In this document: positions 18,890 to 27,295 of the stretch, one piece after another | Layout of the letters: each line of letters starts with the position of its first letter | Numbering within the stretch: the stretch's first letter is position 1 | Source of the DNA: Paractinoplanes ovalisporus | GTDB taxonomy: Bacteria > Actinomycetota > Actinomycetes > Mycobacteriales > Micromonosporaceae | Assembly: GCF_016834655.1 (NCBI RefSeq) | Contig: NZ_JAENHP010000022.1 | Span: 1 to 64,000, forward strand | Direction: 5' to 3' | DNA: 64,000 bases | Notes under the pieces: generated by a model | Seen by the model: the letters and a program-made list of their open reading frames with translations, nothing else | Told to the model about the DNA's origin: nothing | Database searches by the model: none | Program-made: the position numbers and the translations under genes

Positions 18890-19166
18890 GCGCACGTTCA
18901 CGTCGGCCGCACCCAAGTCACGCGCCGAGCCACCTCAGGGCCACTCACCAGCATCGCGCCCCGCCAACCTGGGCGCGGTGGGTCGCGGACGTGCACGCCG
19001 GCTGCCCCCGAGTCACGCGGCGAGCCGCCTCAGGGCCGATCACCAGCATCGCGCCCCGCGCGTGCCCCCTTCTTCCGCTCGCGTCCACGCGGGCGCGACC
19101 ATTTCTCAGAAGTGCCGGCGTGCCCCACCCACTTCCATGCGGGCGCGACCGCTTCTCAGGCGTGCC
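18861..19166. repeat. Imperfect tandem repeats in a non-coding stretch
   Basis: Two ~95-bp units (about 18861-18956 and 18957-19051) share ~85% identity; the clearest shared part is at 18912-18964 and 19007-19059 (CACCAGCATCGCGCCCCGC is identical in both). A second pair with 50-bp spacing follows: GCGGGCGCGACC-N2-TTCTCAG near 19089 and 19139. No convincing coding frame is seen between 18890 and 19155. Apart from the terminator I see nothing else in this stretch. Confidence 0.6.
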
Positions 19167-19488
19167 CGTGCTCCCGCTTACGCCCGTGTACCCGATGCGG
19201 GTGGCCACGATGCGCGCGCCCCTGCCCGCGGCCCTTGACCGGAGGCTGGTCCGGGCTGGCCAGGATCGCCCACCGGCTCCGCCAGGCCATCACGGAACCG
19301 ATCGAGACCGCCGACAGCACCGACCCGATCGACAGCCACGAGCCGATCGACAGGATCGAGCAGTTCGACCCGATCGACCCGATGGACAACGACGACCCGA
19401 CCGAGCCGATCGACAGCACCGACCCCTTCGAATAGATGCTCAGAACGGAACCCTGGGACTTGTACGACAGGATCGATCTGTCATTCAT
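19156..19488 (-). CDS. Nonapeptide-repeat (GSxLSIGSx) beta-solenoid-like small protein
   Basis: A 110-residue protein. Residues 13-66 are six near-perfect 9-residue repeats: GSVLSIYSK, GSVLSIGSV, GSSLSIGSI, GSNCSILSI, GSWLSIGSV and LSAVSIGSV. The lead-in is MNDRSILSYKSQ and the tail is basic, rich in Arg and His. Alternating Ser/Gly and Leu/Ile at fixed spacing is what a narrow beta-solenoid would need. No signal peptide. Similar GSxLSIGSxGS proteins are known as uncharacterised actinobacterial proteins. Function unknown. The ATG at 19488 has a distant GGAGG. Confidence 0.6.
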   Translation of the reverse strand: MNDRSILSYKSQGSVLSIYSKGSVLSIGSVGSSLSIGSIGSNCSILSIGSWLSIGSVLSAVSIGSVMAWRSRWAILASPDQPPVKGRGQGRAHRGHPHRVHGRKREHGHA

Positions 19489-19625
19489 CCCGTGATTATC
19501 GCCTCCTTCGCCCCTCGCCAGAACCCCGCGCGACCGCCGGCCACAACTCCGCGACCGCCGGCCGGGAATCCGCGCGGGCGCCGGTCAGAATCCGCGGCCA
19601 CCGGCCATGACTCCGCGCGCGTGGG

Positions 19626-20807
19626 TCAGAAGTCCGCGCAGATGTACGGCATCTCACGCGGGAACATGCTGCTCAACACGCCCACGGCCGCGCCGTCGAC
19701 CCGTCCCAGGCCACGCGTGATCACCTCGATCGGGTCGAGAACGCCGTACAGCAAACCGCTGAACCCACCCACCGAGAGCGTCGCCGCCGGTTCCGCCGTC
19801 CCCTTGGTCACCGTCAGCCGGCCGCCCTCGCCCACGAGCCGCCACGACCCGCCGACGAGCGTGTCGTCCGGGATCTCGATCGTCACGTCACCGTCCCCCA
19901 CCGCGGTTCCGCTCAGGCCCGGCATGTCGAGCACCCGCACCATCGCCCCGCCGTGCGTCGGAAAGTCGACACGCCCCTCGGTCGTCACCGCGAAATCCGT
20001 GCCCCACAACTCAGGAACGTCATCGGTGCCCACCCGGACCCGCACCCGCGCGACCTGATCAACGTGCCGCGAGAGGAACTGCAGCAGCAGCGCCCGCCCC
20101 AACGGCCCCGTCGTCAGAAGATCAGAACCAACAAGCTCCCCGCCGTACGCCTTCACCTGGTACGACAACGCCCCGACCACCTCACCGTCGACGCGCGCGA
20201 TCGCCACCCACCGCTTGTCGTCACGGAACTCGGCCGCACGGGTCTCGTCGTACACCGCGAACCCGTGGCGCGTCTCGACCAGCCGGCGCTGCAGCCCCTG
20301 CCACTCGGCGAACCCGTCGCGCATCGGCAGCCGCTCCACTTCACCCGGCAGCTCGGCCCGGTTCAGGTGAGACAGACCTTCCGGGGCAAACGTCGCGATG
20401 CGGTGCCGAGGCGTGCCGACATAGCCGAACCGGGCATAGAACGACGGCCGGAACGGATAAAGCGCGCTGACGGTGTGCCCCTCATCGCGAGCCTGACCCA
20501 GCAGCCGCTCGATCACCCCCCGAACCAGCCCCCGCCGCCGAGCCGACGGATGCGAGGCCACCGACGCCACACCCGCCATGTCGTGCACCGTGCCCCGCAC
20601 GTTCTGCCGCATCCGCAACGCCGCCGCGCAGGCCAGCGTCTCCCCGTTCTCCTCCGCGACCCAGTTCAGAGCCGTCTCGAAGAACTTCATGCGTTCCCCG
20701 TACGCCTCCTGGTCGCCCTCAGGCCAGGGCGATGACACAAACGCGTACGACTGGAGGGGAAACATGCTCGCCGTGCGCTCCACCGCGCTGATCTGCCGGA
20801 AGGTCAT
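19626..20807 (-). CDS. Eis-like GNAT N-acetyltransferase with SCP2-like C-terminal domain
   Basis: A 393-residue protein in the Eis layout: an N-terminal GNAT domain with acetyl-CoA motif VASVASHPSARRRGLVRGVI, a second GNAT-like domain, and a C-terminal sterol-carrier-like domain (LTVTKGTAEPAATLSVGGFSG). It ends YICADF; in Eis the free C-terminal carboxylate takes part in catalysis. Homologues acetylate lysines or aminoglycosides at several positions; the substrate here is unknown. The ATG at 20807 was chosen because upstream residues are unrelated to the family; a GTG at 20822 is possible. Confidence 0.85.
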   Translation of the reverse strand: MTFRQISAVERTASMFPLQSYAFVSSPWPEGDQEAYGERMKFFETALNWVAEENGETLACAAALRMRQNVRGTVHDMAGVASVASHPSARRRGLVRGVIERLLGQARDEGHTVSALYPFRPSFYARFGYVGTPRHRIATFAPEGLSHLNRAELPGEVERLPMRDGFAEWQGLQRRLVETRHGFAVYDETRAAEFRDDKRWVAIARVDGEVVGALSYQVKAYGGELVGSDLLTTGPLGRALLLQFLSRHVDQVARVRVRVGTDDVPELWGTDFAVTTEGRVDFPTHGGAMVRVLDMPGLSGTAVGDGDVTIEIPDDTLVGGSWRLVGEGGRLTVTKGTAEPAATLSVGGFSGLLYGVLDPIEVITRGLGRVDGAAVGVLSSMFPREMPYICADF

Positions 20808-20918
20808 GGGCTCATCCAACACCGAACGGCCCTCGGGCCGCCCGCCCGTTTTCCAGGCTGTGGATAACTCCGGAACCCCAGGTGAGCCCCCGACCGCGAC
20901 GCGCCGGGGGACCCCGGT

Positions 20919-20948
20919 TTGGCAAGGCCCCAGGGGACCCGCTAATGT
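20919..20948 (+). promoter_or_regulatory. Putative promoter of the tRNA cluster
   Basis: TTGGCA (20919-20924) and TAATGT (20943-20948), separated by 18 bp, match a housekeeping sigma -35/-10 pair. They end 33 bp before the first tRNA base. Confidence 0.5.
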
Positions 20949-20981
20949 TTCTTCCGTCGCCGGGGGAGCCCGGGCAGACAA

Positions 20982-21054
20982 GCGGACGTAGCGCAGCTGG
21001 TAGCGCATCACCTTGCCAAGGTGAGGGTCGCGGGTTCGAATCCCGTCGTCCGCT
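20982..21054 (+). tRNA. tRNA-Gly (GCC)
   Basis: Acceptor GCGGACG (20982-20988) pairs with CGTCCGC (21047-21053). The anticodon loop CTTGCCAAG gives GCC, and the T-arm GGGTTCGAATCCC is canonical. No encoded CCA. First of three tRNAs on one strand. Confidence 0.97.
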
Positions 21055-21088
21055 CGGAGAGGCCTTCACAGTCGTGCTGGGCCGGCTC

Positions 21089-21159
21089 GGTGGAGTGGCC
21101 GAGAGGCGAGGCAACGGCCTGCAAAGCCGTCTACACGGGTTCAAATCCCGTCTCCACCT
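21089..21159 (+). tRNA. tRNA-Cys (GCA)
   Basis: Acceptor GGTGGAG (21089-21095) pairs with CTCCACC (21152-21158). The anticodon GCA lies in CTGCAAA and the T-arm is GGGTTCAAATCCC. No encoded CCA. Confidence 0.97.
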
Positions 21160-21179
21160 CGGCAGTATGATGTACCCGA

Positions 21180-21251
21180 GGGCGATTGGCGCAGCGGGAG
21201 CGCGCTTCCTTGACACGGAAGAGGTCACTGGTTCGATCCCAGTATCGCCCA
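21180..21251 (+). tRNA. tRNA-Val (GAC)
   Basis: Acceptor GGGCGAT (21180-21186) pairs with ATCGCCC (21244-21250). The anticodon GAC lies in TTGACAC and the T-arm is TGGTTCGATCCCA. Its 3' end faces the integrase remnant 180 bp away, so it may have been an attachment site. No second copy of its 3' end was noticed nearby. Confidence 0.97.
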
Positions 21252-21429
21252 CGAGATGCAGGGGCCGTGTGTCCGCGGAAAGCGCGGACCGCGGCCTCTC
21301 GTCATGTCTGCTCAGGGGGCCGAGCCCCCTGAAACCCCACGGTGCGATGGTCACGGTGGGAGATCAGCTCCCAGCACTCCGGCCTCGGATCTTCCTTGAT
21401 CCGCGCAGGCACTCATTCGGCTGGCTCCA

Positions 21430-21735
21430 TCAACAGCCTGTCGAGCACGGCCACCAGTGACCGCGAATCGGATCGGCCGGTGAGCCTTCAGCGCCGGCCG
21501 CCAGAGCGCGGTCAGTCCGTCCAGAAGCCGTTGGGTCATCTCCCTGAGTGACGTGGGAGTGGATGGCCTGCACCGAGCCGTCGGCGTGACCCATCAGGGC
21601 GTCCATCAACGCCGCAGGTGTACCCAGCTCGATCGCCAGGGTCTTGTAGGTGTGCCGCAGCCCGTGCGGCGTCAGCCCCGAAGCCATCAGCAACCAGCAC
21701 GAATCGGCCTTCGCGGTCGCGCCCCGTCCGCGCAC
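21430..21735 (-). pseudogene. Tyrosine recombinase (integrase) C-terminal remnant
   Basis: About 100 codons. GLTPHGLRHTYKTLAIELGT, then LMDALMGHADG and QAIHSHVTQ, match the end of an actinophage-type tyrosine integrase with the HxLRH box. The catalytic Tyr expected in a Y-SHVT context reads His (IHSHVT), and the N-terminal core-binding domain and first catalytic Arg are absent. It lies beside tRNA-Val, a common integration target, pointing leftward to it. A dead relic of an integrated element. Confidence 0.7.
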
Positions 21736-21839
21736 CGGAACGCCCGGCTACGGATCAGCCGGCACCGGGACAGGCGCGGAGCCTTCGCCGGATAACGACC
21801 CGTCACGGCCGGCTGGAACAGCCAGGTGGCGAAGCCGTT

Positions 21840-22016
21840 ACGCCGCCGGTGAGCGGCAAGCTGTCCCGCAGGACGGCCACGCACGTAGCCCGGGTCCTCC
21901 ACGGCGGCCATCACCCGATCCCGAGTTGCCGGAGCAACGACCGGCTTACCCGCGAGCACGGCCGAGGCCGTACCCACAGCGACCGCGGCCCGGCGAGCGA
22001 CATCCACCAGCCGTGG
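21840..22016 (-). pseudogene. LacI-type HTH remnant
   Basis: The reading frame PRLVDVARRAAVAVGTASAV, then LAGKPVVAPATRDRVMAAVE and DPGYVRGRPAGQLAAHRR, follows the LacI family DNA-binding domain (LxDVAxxAGVSxxTxSxVL, then RxRVxxAxxxLGY). The sugar-binding domain is missing and the frame runs on into unrelated sequence. With the integrase piece it marks about 0.8 kb (21.4-22.2 kb) of decayed DNA with no intact gene. Confidence 0.6.
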
Positions 22017-22280
22017 ACCTGCCGGTTCCGTGCACCCGGCGCGTTCCGCAGGGACGGCCAGGTGAGCACCTCTGCCGCTGTTCATGCGGCCCCGGACAAG
22101 CCGCAGCCGGGCCGTTCCCATCGCGATGGAAAGTCACGGACCCGTACGGGGTCCACCGACCGGCTATCCGCTGACGATCTGTTCAGCACTCAGAGGTGGC
22201 CGTCCGCTCGACATCCTGTGTCGGTTAAATGCGGTTTGTCCGAATGTACAGCGCCACGCAAGCAGTACGAGAGGATCACG

Positions 22281-22898
22281 ATGAACAAGCTCACCCGCGC
22301 CCTCGCCCTGGGAGGGTTCGGCGTTCTCACCGCTTTGACCGTTGGCATGGGTCCGGCTCAAGCTGCCCCGGCCGGGCCGGTCGGGCCGGCGGCAACGGAC
22401 AGCAAGATCACCGCCAGCCAGAACATGTGGCGGGGCGAGAGCCAGATCGTCGGCTTCTACCGCTCGTTGCGGGCCTGCCAGCTGGCCGGCATGTACGGCG
22501 AGCGCAGCGGCGCCTGGGACGACTTCGACTGCAGCGCCGTTCGTGTCGGCCCCCGCCGCGGTGCCTGGGCCCTCGAGGTCGCTGACTACGACAACTGGGG
22601 CTCGTTCGGCTTCGGCCGGCCGTTCCAGGTCGTGCGTGGCTTCCCGGCTCAGTTCCGTCCCGCCTGGGCGGGCCAGTTCCGCCAGGGTCGTCCGGGTCAG
22701 TTCCGGCACTTCCGCCCGGGTTCGCACCGCAACGACTGGATGCGGGACCGGGACCGTCGCCACGGTGGCTGGGACCGCAATGACGGTCGCGGTGGCCGGG
22801 ACAATGACGGTCGCGGTGGCCGGGACAACGACGGCCGGGACCGGGGCAACGACGGCCGCGGCAACCAGGGCAACAACCCGCGCGGCGACCGGCACTGA
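22281..22898 (+). CDS. Secreted Arg/Gly/Asp/Asn-rich repeat protein
   Basis: A 205-residue protein with a signal peptide cleaved after PAQA (near residue 28). A compact middle region (45-110) has two Cys (CQLAG and FDCSAV) that could form one disulfide; QFRPAW/GQFRQGRPGQFR motifs follow. Residues ~155-205 are tandem DGRGGRDN-type repeats with high charge and no hydrophobic core. The ATG at 22281 has GAGAGGA 8 bp upstream. I do not recognise the family. The low-complexity tail could bind polyanions, cell wall or metal. Monocistronic. Confidence 0.75.
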   Translation: MNKLTRALALGGFGVLTALTVGMGPAQAAPAGPVGPAATDSKITASQNMWRGESQIVGFYRSLRACQLAGMYGERSGAWDDFDCSAVRVGPRRGAWALEVADYDNWGSFGFGRPFQVVRGFPAQFRPAWAGQFRQGRPGQFRHFRPGSHRNDWMRDRDRRHGGWDRNDGRGGRDNDGRGGRDNDGRDRGNDGRGNQGNNPRGDRH

Positions 22899-23022
22899 CG
22901 CCACGAGCACGATCTCGGGCGCGCCGGCCCCCGGGCCTCCGGGGCATCAGACGCATCCGAGTAGCGCGAGGAGGGGATGCGTTGTCGCGCGATCCCCATA
23001 CCGATAGGTGACTTACAAACCT

Positions 23023-23073
23023 TTGGCCGCCAGGCGATCACTTCGCTTGGCGGCCAAGGCCTTTCTGGCCTTG
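23023..23073. terminator. Strong hairpin pair downstream of tsaD
   Basis: TTGGCCGCCA (23023-23032) pairs with TGGCGGCCAA (23048-23057), and the stem continues inward to about 15 bp. A second stem CAAGGCC/GGCCTTG (23055-23061 and 23067-23073) overlaps its right arm. It fits bidirectional termination between the rightward secreted-protein gene and the leftward tsaD. The rest of 22899-23223 shows no gene I can support. Confidence 0.6.
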
Positions 23074-23223
23074 TTGGACAGGCTTCGGCATAACGCACGG
23101 TGACGGCGGCAACCGATGCGTTCACGATTGCGCTGGTGCGGCGCGGAAACGAACTGCTGCGATTGGCAACAAGGGGAACCTGAACAGGGAAAACGTGGTT
23201 CTTATTTTGACGGCCGGATCGCG

Positions 23224-24240
23224 TCAGGGATGCACGAGCGCGTGGGTGAGGGTCGCGGTGGGGTGCATGGCGAGGTCGAGCGGGCTGGGCGGCAGCCCGG
23301 CGCGGATCACGAGGTCGCCGACGGCGGCGATCATGGCGCCGTTGTCGGTGCACAACCGGGGCGTGGGTACGCGCAACTCGATCCCGGCCTTGGCGCATCG
23401 CTGAGCGGTGAGCGCGCGGACCCGGCTGTTCGCGGCCACCCCGCCGACCATCAACAGCGTCGAGGCGTCGTGTTCGTGGCAGGCGGCGACGGCCTTGCGG
23501 GAGAGGGTGTCGGCGACGGCTTCCTGGAACGAGGCGGCGACGTCGGCGACGGGCACCGGGCCCGGGTGACGTTCGACCCAGCGCGCGACGGCGGTCTTGA
23601 GGCCGGAGAACGAGAACGTGTGGGTGCCGGGCAGGGCTCGCGGAAACGCGATGGCGTGCGGGTCTCCCTCGCGGGCGACCCGGTCGATGGCCGGTCCGCC
23701 GGGGTAGGACAGGCCGAGGAGGCGGGCGACCTTGTCGAAGGCTTCGCCCGCGGCGTCGTCGAGAGTGTCGCCGAGGTGGACGATCGGGTCGCGGGCGAGG
23801 TCGCCGAGCAGCAGCAGTGAGGTGTGTCCGCCGGACACGATCAACGCGATGCACCGGCCGGGCAGCGGCCCGTGTTCGAGGGTGTCGACGGCGGCGTGAC
23901 CGGCCAGGTGGTGCACCCCGTAGAGGGGCACCGCGAGGGCCAGCGCGTACGCCTTGCCGGCGGCGAGCCCGACCTGCACGGCGGAGGCCAGGCCGGGGCC
24001 GGCGGTGACCGCGACGGCGTCGATGTCGGCGAAGGCGACGCCGGCCCGGTCGAGGGCGTGCCGGACCATCGCCGGCAGGGCTTCCAGGTGGGCGCGGGCG
24101 GCGATCTCGGGGACGACGCCGCCGAAGCGGGCGTGCTGGTCCATGCTGGAGGCGAGGGCGTCGCCGAGCAGCACGCCGTCGCGGACGAGGCCGACGCCGG
24201 TCTCGTCGCACGAGGTCTCGATGCCCAGTACGAGCGGCAC
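23224..24240 (-). CDS. tsaD: tRNA N6-adenosine threonylcarbamoyltransferase (TsaD homologue)
   Basis: A 338-residue Kae1/Qri7/TsaD protein, which transfers threonylcarbamoyl to A37 of ANN-decoding tRNAs. It starts [18 protein letters not shown]; metal ligands H111 and H115 sit in VHHLAGHA, with [24 protein letters not shown] and the C-terminal Asp in LCTDNGAM. All key residues are present. The gene follows alaS by 20 bp on the same strand and has none of its usual partners (tsaB, tsaE, rimI) beside it, so it may be a second copy. If so, the metal-type operator upstream of alaS would control both. Confidence 0.9.
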   Translation of the reverse strand: MPLVLGIETSCDETGVGLVRDGVLLGDALASSMDQHARFGGVVPEIAARAHLEALPAMVRHALDRAGVAFADIDAVAVTAGPGLASAVQVGLAAGKAYALALAVPLYGVHHLAGHAAVDTLEHGPLPGRCIALIVSGGHTSLLLLGDLARDPIVHLGDTLDDAAGEAFDKVARLLGLSYPGGPAIDRVAREGDPHAIAFPRALPGTHTFSFSGLKTAVARWVERHPGPVPVADVAASFQEAVADTLSRKAVAACHEHDASTLLMVGGVAANSRVRALTAQRCAKAGIELRVPTPRLCTDNGAMIAAVGDLVIRAGLPPSPLDLAMHPTATLTHALVHP

Positions 24241-24260
24241 GGCTCAGCCCCGGTCGGCGG

Positions 24261-26867
24261 TCATGCCGCGGCGACCAGGTCACGCAGGCGGGTCAGCAGC
24301 TCGGCCGGGCTCCCGGTCGCCTTGCCCTGGGCGAACGCGTCGTTGCCGCCTCCCCGGCCGGACAGCAGTTGCTTGACCAGGTCGGCGGCGGACAGGCCGC
24401 GCTCGGCCGCGGCCGGAGTGGTGGCGACGACCGCGCCGGAGCCGGCGATCACGCCGATGACGGCGGGGCGGTTGCCGAACCGGTCGCGGACCTTCTCGGC
24501 GAGCTTGCGGCCGTCGCCGGTGGTGGTGACTCCGACGTAGGTGATGCCGCCGAGGTCGAGCGCGCCGGCCGTGTACTCGGCGACGTCGAGGTCGAGGATC
24601 CGGTCGCGCAGGTCGCCGGCTTCGCGTTCGACCTGCTTCATCCGGGCCAGCAGGGCGGTGACCCGCTCCGGTAGTTCCTCGGGGCGGGCCTTGAGCTGGG
24701 CGGCGAGCCGGCCGACGAGGTCGCGTTCGCGGGCCAGGTAGCGGAACGCCTCGATGCCGGTGACCGCCTCGATGCGACGTTGCCCGGCGCCGACCGACTG
24801 CTCGCCGGTGATCGCGAGCGAGCCGATCTGAGCGGACCGGTCGACGTGGGTGCCGCCGCACAGCTCCCGCGACCAGTCCCCGCCGATCTCCACCACGCGG
24901 ACGGTTTCGTCGTAGGTCTCGCCGAACAGGGCCAGTGCGCCTTCGGCCCGGGCCTGGTCAAGGGGCAGGTAGCGCACGCCGACCGGCAGGTCGCGGCGGA
25001 TCGCGAGGTTGGCGACCTCCTCGACCTCGCTGCGGGTGGCGTCGGACAGGCCGCCGCGCCAGGCGAAGTCGAGGCGCAGATAGCCGGGGCGGTTGTACGA
25101 GCCGGACTGCAGCGCGCCGGGGCCGAGCACCTGCCGCAGCGCGGCGTGCACCACGTGGGTGCCCGAGTGGGCCTGCCGGGCGCCGGTACGCCATTCCGGG
25201 TCAACCTGCGCGTGCACGGTGTCACCGACCGCGATGGTGCCGTCAAGGATCCGTACGGTGTGCGCGATCAGATTCTTGATCGGGCGTTGCACGTCGATGA
25301 CCTCGGCGCGCAGGTTCGGGCCGGTGAGCAGGCCGGCGTCGGAGTCCTGACCGCCGCTCTCGGCGTAGAAGGGGCTGCGGTCGAGCGCGACGGTGACGAT
25401 CTCCCCGGCTCCCCACACGGCCAGGACCCGCGACTCGGTCTCGAGGGTCTCGTACGCGAGCCAGTCGGTCGGCCCGTGGGCGTCGAGCACGGTGCGGTAG
25501 GCGGACAGGTCGGCGTGGCCGGTCTTGCGGGCCTTGGCCCGGGCGCGCTGCTCGGCCATCAGCGCCCGGAACCCGTCGGCGTCGACGTCGAGGCCCTGCT
25601 CGTCGGCGATCTCCAGGGTCAGGTCGATCGGGAAGCCGTACGTGTCGTGCAGCTGGAACGCCTTCTCACCGGTGATCGCCGAGCGGCCGGCCGCTCTGGT
25701 CTCGGCGATCGCCGTGTCGAGGATCGTGGTGCCGGCCCGCAACGTACCGAGGAAGGTTTCCTCTTCGCCGTAGGCCGTCTGCTCGATGCGGTCGAACTCC
25801 TTGGCCAGCTCGGGATAGGACGGCGCCATGCAGTCCCGGGCCACCGGCAGCAGCTCGGGCAGCGCCCGTCCGTGCCAGCCGAGCAGCCGCATGGCCCGGA
25901 TCGCCCGGCGCATGATCCGGCGCAGCACATAGCCACGACCCTCGTTGGCGGGTGTGACACCGTCGCCGATGAGCATCAGTGCCGTGCGGACGTGGTCGGC
26001 GATGACCCGCAGACGTACGTCGTCGGGGTGGCTCTGCGCGGCGGCGGGCCCGGAGTGCACACCGTAGGTCTTGCCGGTCAGCTCGGCGGCCCGGCTCAGG
26101 ATCGGCCGGACCTCGTCGATCTCGTACAGGTTGTCGACGCCCTGCAGCAGCGAGGCCATGCGTTCCAGGCCCATGCCGGTGTCGATGTTCCTGGCCGGAA
26201 GATCCCCGACGATCCGGAAGTCCTCCTTGGAGACCACGTCGGCGATCTCGTACTGCATGAAGACCAGGTTCCAGAATTCGAGGTAGCGGTCCTCATCGAC
26301 CTCGGGACCGCCCTCGGCGCCGTAGGCCGGACCGCGGTCGTAGTAGAGCTCGGAGCACGGCCCGGCCGGTCCGGGGATGCCCATCGACCAGAAGTTGTCG
26401 CTGCGGCCCCGGCGCACGATCCGGTCGGCCGGCAGCCCGGTGCGCTTCCAGATGTCGATGGCCTCGTCGTCGTCGAGGTAGACCGTCGCCCAGATCCGTT
26501 CCGGATCGAGCCCGAAGCCGCCCTGGTCGATCGGCTTGGTGGACAGCTCCCACGCGAGCGGGATGGCGTCGGCCTTGAAGTAGTCGCCGAACGAGAAGTT
26601 GCCGTTCATCTGGAAGAACGTGCCGTGGCGCGAGGTCTTGCCGACCTCGTCGATGTCCGGTGTGCGGATGCACTTCTGCACCGACGTCGCCGTGGCGTAG
26701 GGCGGTGTCTGCTGACCGAGGAAGTACGGCACGAACTGCACCATGCCCGCCGCGACGAACAGCAGGTTCGGATCGCCGACGGCCGGCAGCGGCGCACTCG
26801 GCACGACCGCGTGGCCGTGCGCCTCGAAATGCGCAAGGTAGCGCCGTTTGATCTCCGCCGTCCGCAA
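24261..26867 (-). CDS. alaS: Alanine--tRNA ligase
   Basis: An 868-residue enzyme from the TTG at 26867 (reads [20 protein letters not shown]), preceded by AAGGGG; an in-frame ATG at 26903 is the alternative. The catalytic domain has [37 protein letters not shown] and the class II motifs. The editing domain has HSGTH and CGGTH zinc ligands, and the C-terminal DHHA1-like region has [13 protein letters not shown]. Activity looks intact. Wording in several blocks departs from the usual actinobacterial AlaS, and the neighbours are not the normal alaS-ruvX context, so this could be a paralogue. A TTGC-N9-GCAA operator lies directly upstream. Confidence 0.9.
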   Translation of the reverse strand: MRTAEIKRRYLAHFEAHGHAVVPSAPLPAVGDPNLLFVAAGMVQFVPYFLGQQTPPYATATSVQKCIRTPDIDEVGKTSRHGTFFQMNGNFSFGDYFKADAIPLAWELSTKPIDQGGFGLDPERIWATVYLDDDEAIDIWKRTGLPADRIVRRGRSDNFWSMGIPGPAGPCSELYYDRGPAYGAEGGPEVDEDRYLEFWNLVFMQYEIADVVSKEDFRIVGDLPARNIDTGMGLERMASLLQGVDNLYEIDEVRPILSRAAELTGKTYGVHSGPAAAQSHPDDVRLRVIADHVRTALMLIGDGVTPANEGRGYVLRRIMRRAIRAMRLLGWHGRALPELLPVARDCMAPSYPELAKEFDRIEQTAYGEEETFLGTLRAGTTILDTAIAETRAAGRSAITGEKAFQLHDTYGFPIDLTLEIADEQGLDVDADGFRALMAEQRARAKARKTGHADLSAYRTVLDAHGPTDWLAYETLETESRVLAVWGAGEIVTVALDRSPFYAESGGQDSDAGLLTGPNLRAEVIDVQRPIKNLIAHTVRILDGTIAVGDTVHAQVDPEWRTGARQAHSGTHVVHAALRQVLGPGALQSGSYNRPGYLRLDFAWRGGLSDATRSEVEEVANLAIRRDLPVGVRYLPLDQARAEGALALFGETYDETVRVVEIGGDWSRELCGGTHVDRSAQIGSLAITGEQSVGAGQRRIEAVTGIEAFRYLARERDLVGRLAAQLKARPEELPERVTALLARMKQVEREAGDLRDRILDLDVAEYTAGALDLGGITYVGVTTTGDGRKLAEKVRDRFGNRPAVIGVIAGSGAVVATTPAAAERGLSAADLVKQLLSGRGGGNDAFAQGKATGSPAELLTRLRDLVAAA

Positions 26868-26880
26868 GACGCACCCCTTA

Positions 26881-26897
26881 TTGCCGCTGAGTTGCAA
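26881..26897. promoter_or_regulatory. Nur-box-like operator 1 (alaS / def remnant)
   Basis: TTGCCGCTGAGTTGCAA, i.e. TTGC-N9-GCAA, lies between the divergent alaS (TTG 26867) and the deformylase remnant (GTG 26917). The same 17-bp pattern recurs at 27248, 28264 and 33264. The spacing equals that of the Streptomyces Nur box (TGC-N9-GCA). Confidence 0.6.
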
Positions 26898-26916
26898 ATG
26901 CATAGTATGGGCAACT

Positions 26917-27258
26917 GTGCAGACGCGTTCCGGTACCCCGCGCCCGATCACCCGCCACGGCGAGCAGGTGCTGCATCGCCGGTGCGCCGAGGTGACCATG
27001 TTCGACGACGGTCTCGCCCAGCTCGTGGCCGACATGTTCGCCGGCATGGCCGCGGCCCGCGGGGTCGGGCCGGCCGCGAATCAGATCGGCGTCGATGCCC
27101 GCGTGTTCGTCGTCGACTGTCCCGACGCCACCGGCGCGCACGTGGTGGCGCCGAGCATCCCGGCGTCGGCGCCGGCACCCCGAACGACGCGAGCTGAGGC
27201 CTGCGGCGAGGATAGGGCAGCCTTACTCAAATGCCTCTCGATTGGTGTTGCAAGATAG
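26917..27258 (+). pseudogene. Peptide deformylase N-terminal remnant
   Basis: From the GTG at 26917 the frame reads [20 protein letters not shown], later [19 protein letters not shown], then [20 protein letters not shown]. This is the N-terminal half of a class I peptide deformylase. Motif 1 is GVGPAANQ instead of GxGLAAxQ. The frame then leaves the family (after HVVAPSIP), and motifs EGCLS and HExxH are missing, so no active enzyme can be made. It shares operator 1 with alaS. A recent partial deletion is likely, since the surviving 70 codons are well conserved. Confidence 0.75.
27210..27225. promoter_or_regulatory. Weak iron-box-like sequence upstream of sod
   Basis: GGATAGGGCAGCCTTA matches about 11 of 16 positions of the IdeR/DmdR core (GGTTAGGCTAACCTAA). 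It lies 23 bp before operator 2. A second metal input for sod is possible but weak. Confidence 0.25.
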
Positions 27259-27264
27259 TGGCAA
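27248..27264. promoter_or_regulatory. Nur-box-like operator 2 (sod)
   Basis: TTGCAAGATAGTGGCAA, ending 31 bp before the sod ATG. The following bases (GCAATAGC-N6-ACGGCAAGTGG-N6-CAGC) are nearly the same as those after operator 3, so both promoters share more than the palindrome. Confidence 0.7.
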
Positions 27265-27295
27265 TAGCTTGATCACGGCAAGTGGAAGGTTCAGC

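Noticed and set aside
18861-19166. CRISPR-like repeats
   Set aside because: Only two units of each kind, imperfect, too long, and without unique spacers.
21180-22280. Intact integrative element at tRNA-Val
   Set aside because: Only fragments of integrase and LacI remain, and no duplicate of the tRNA 3' end was found.
23099-23182. 27-codon ORF (GTG, TAATDAFTIALVRRGNELLR and so on)
   Set aside because: No RBS, no conservation known, and very short; it could be a remnant but cannot be supported.
24780-27197. An 805-codon open frame on the plus strand
   Set aside because: Antisense to alaS, whose class II synthetase motifs are unambiguous.
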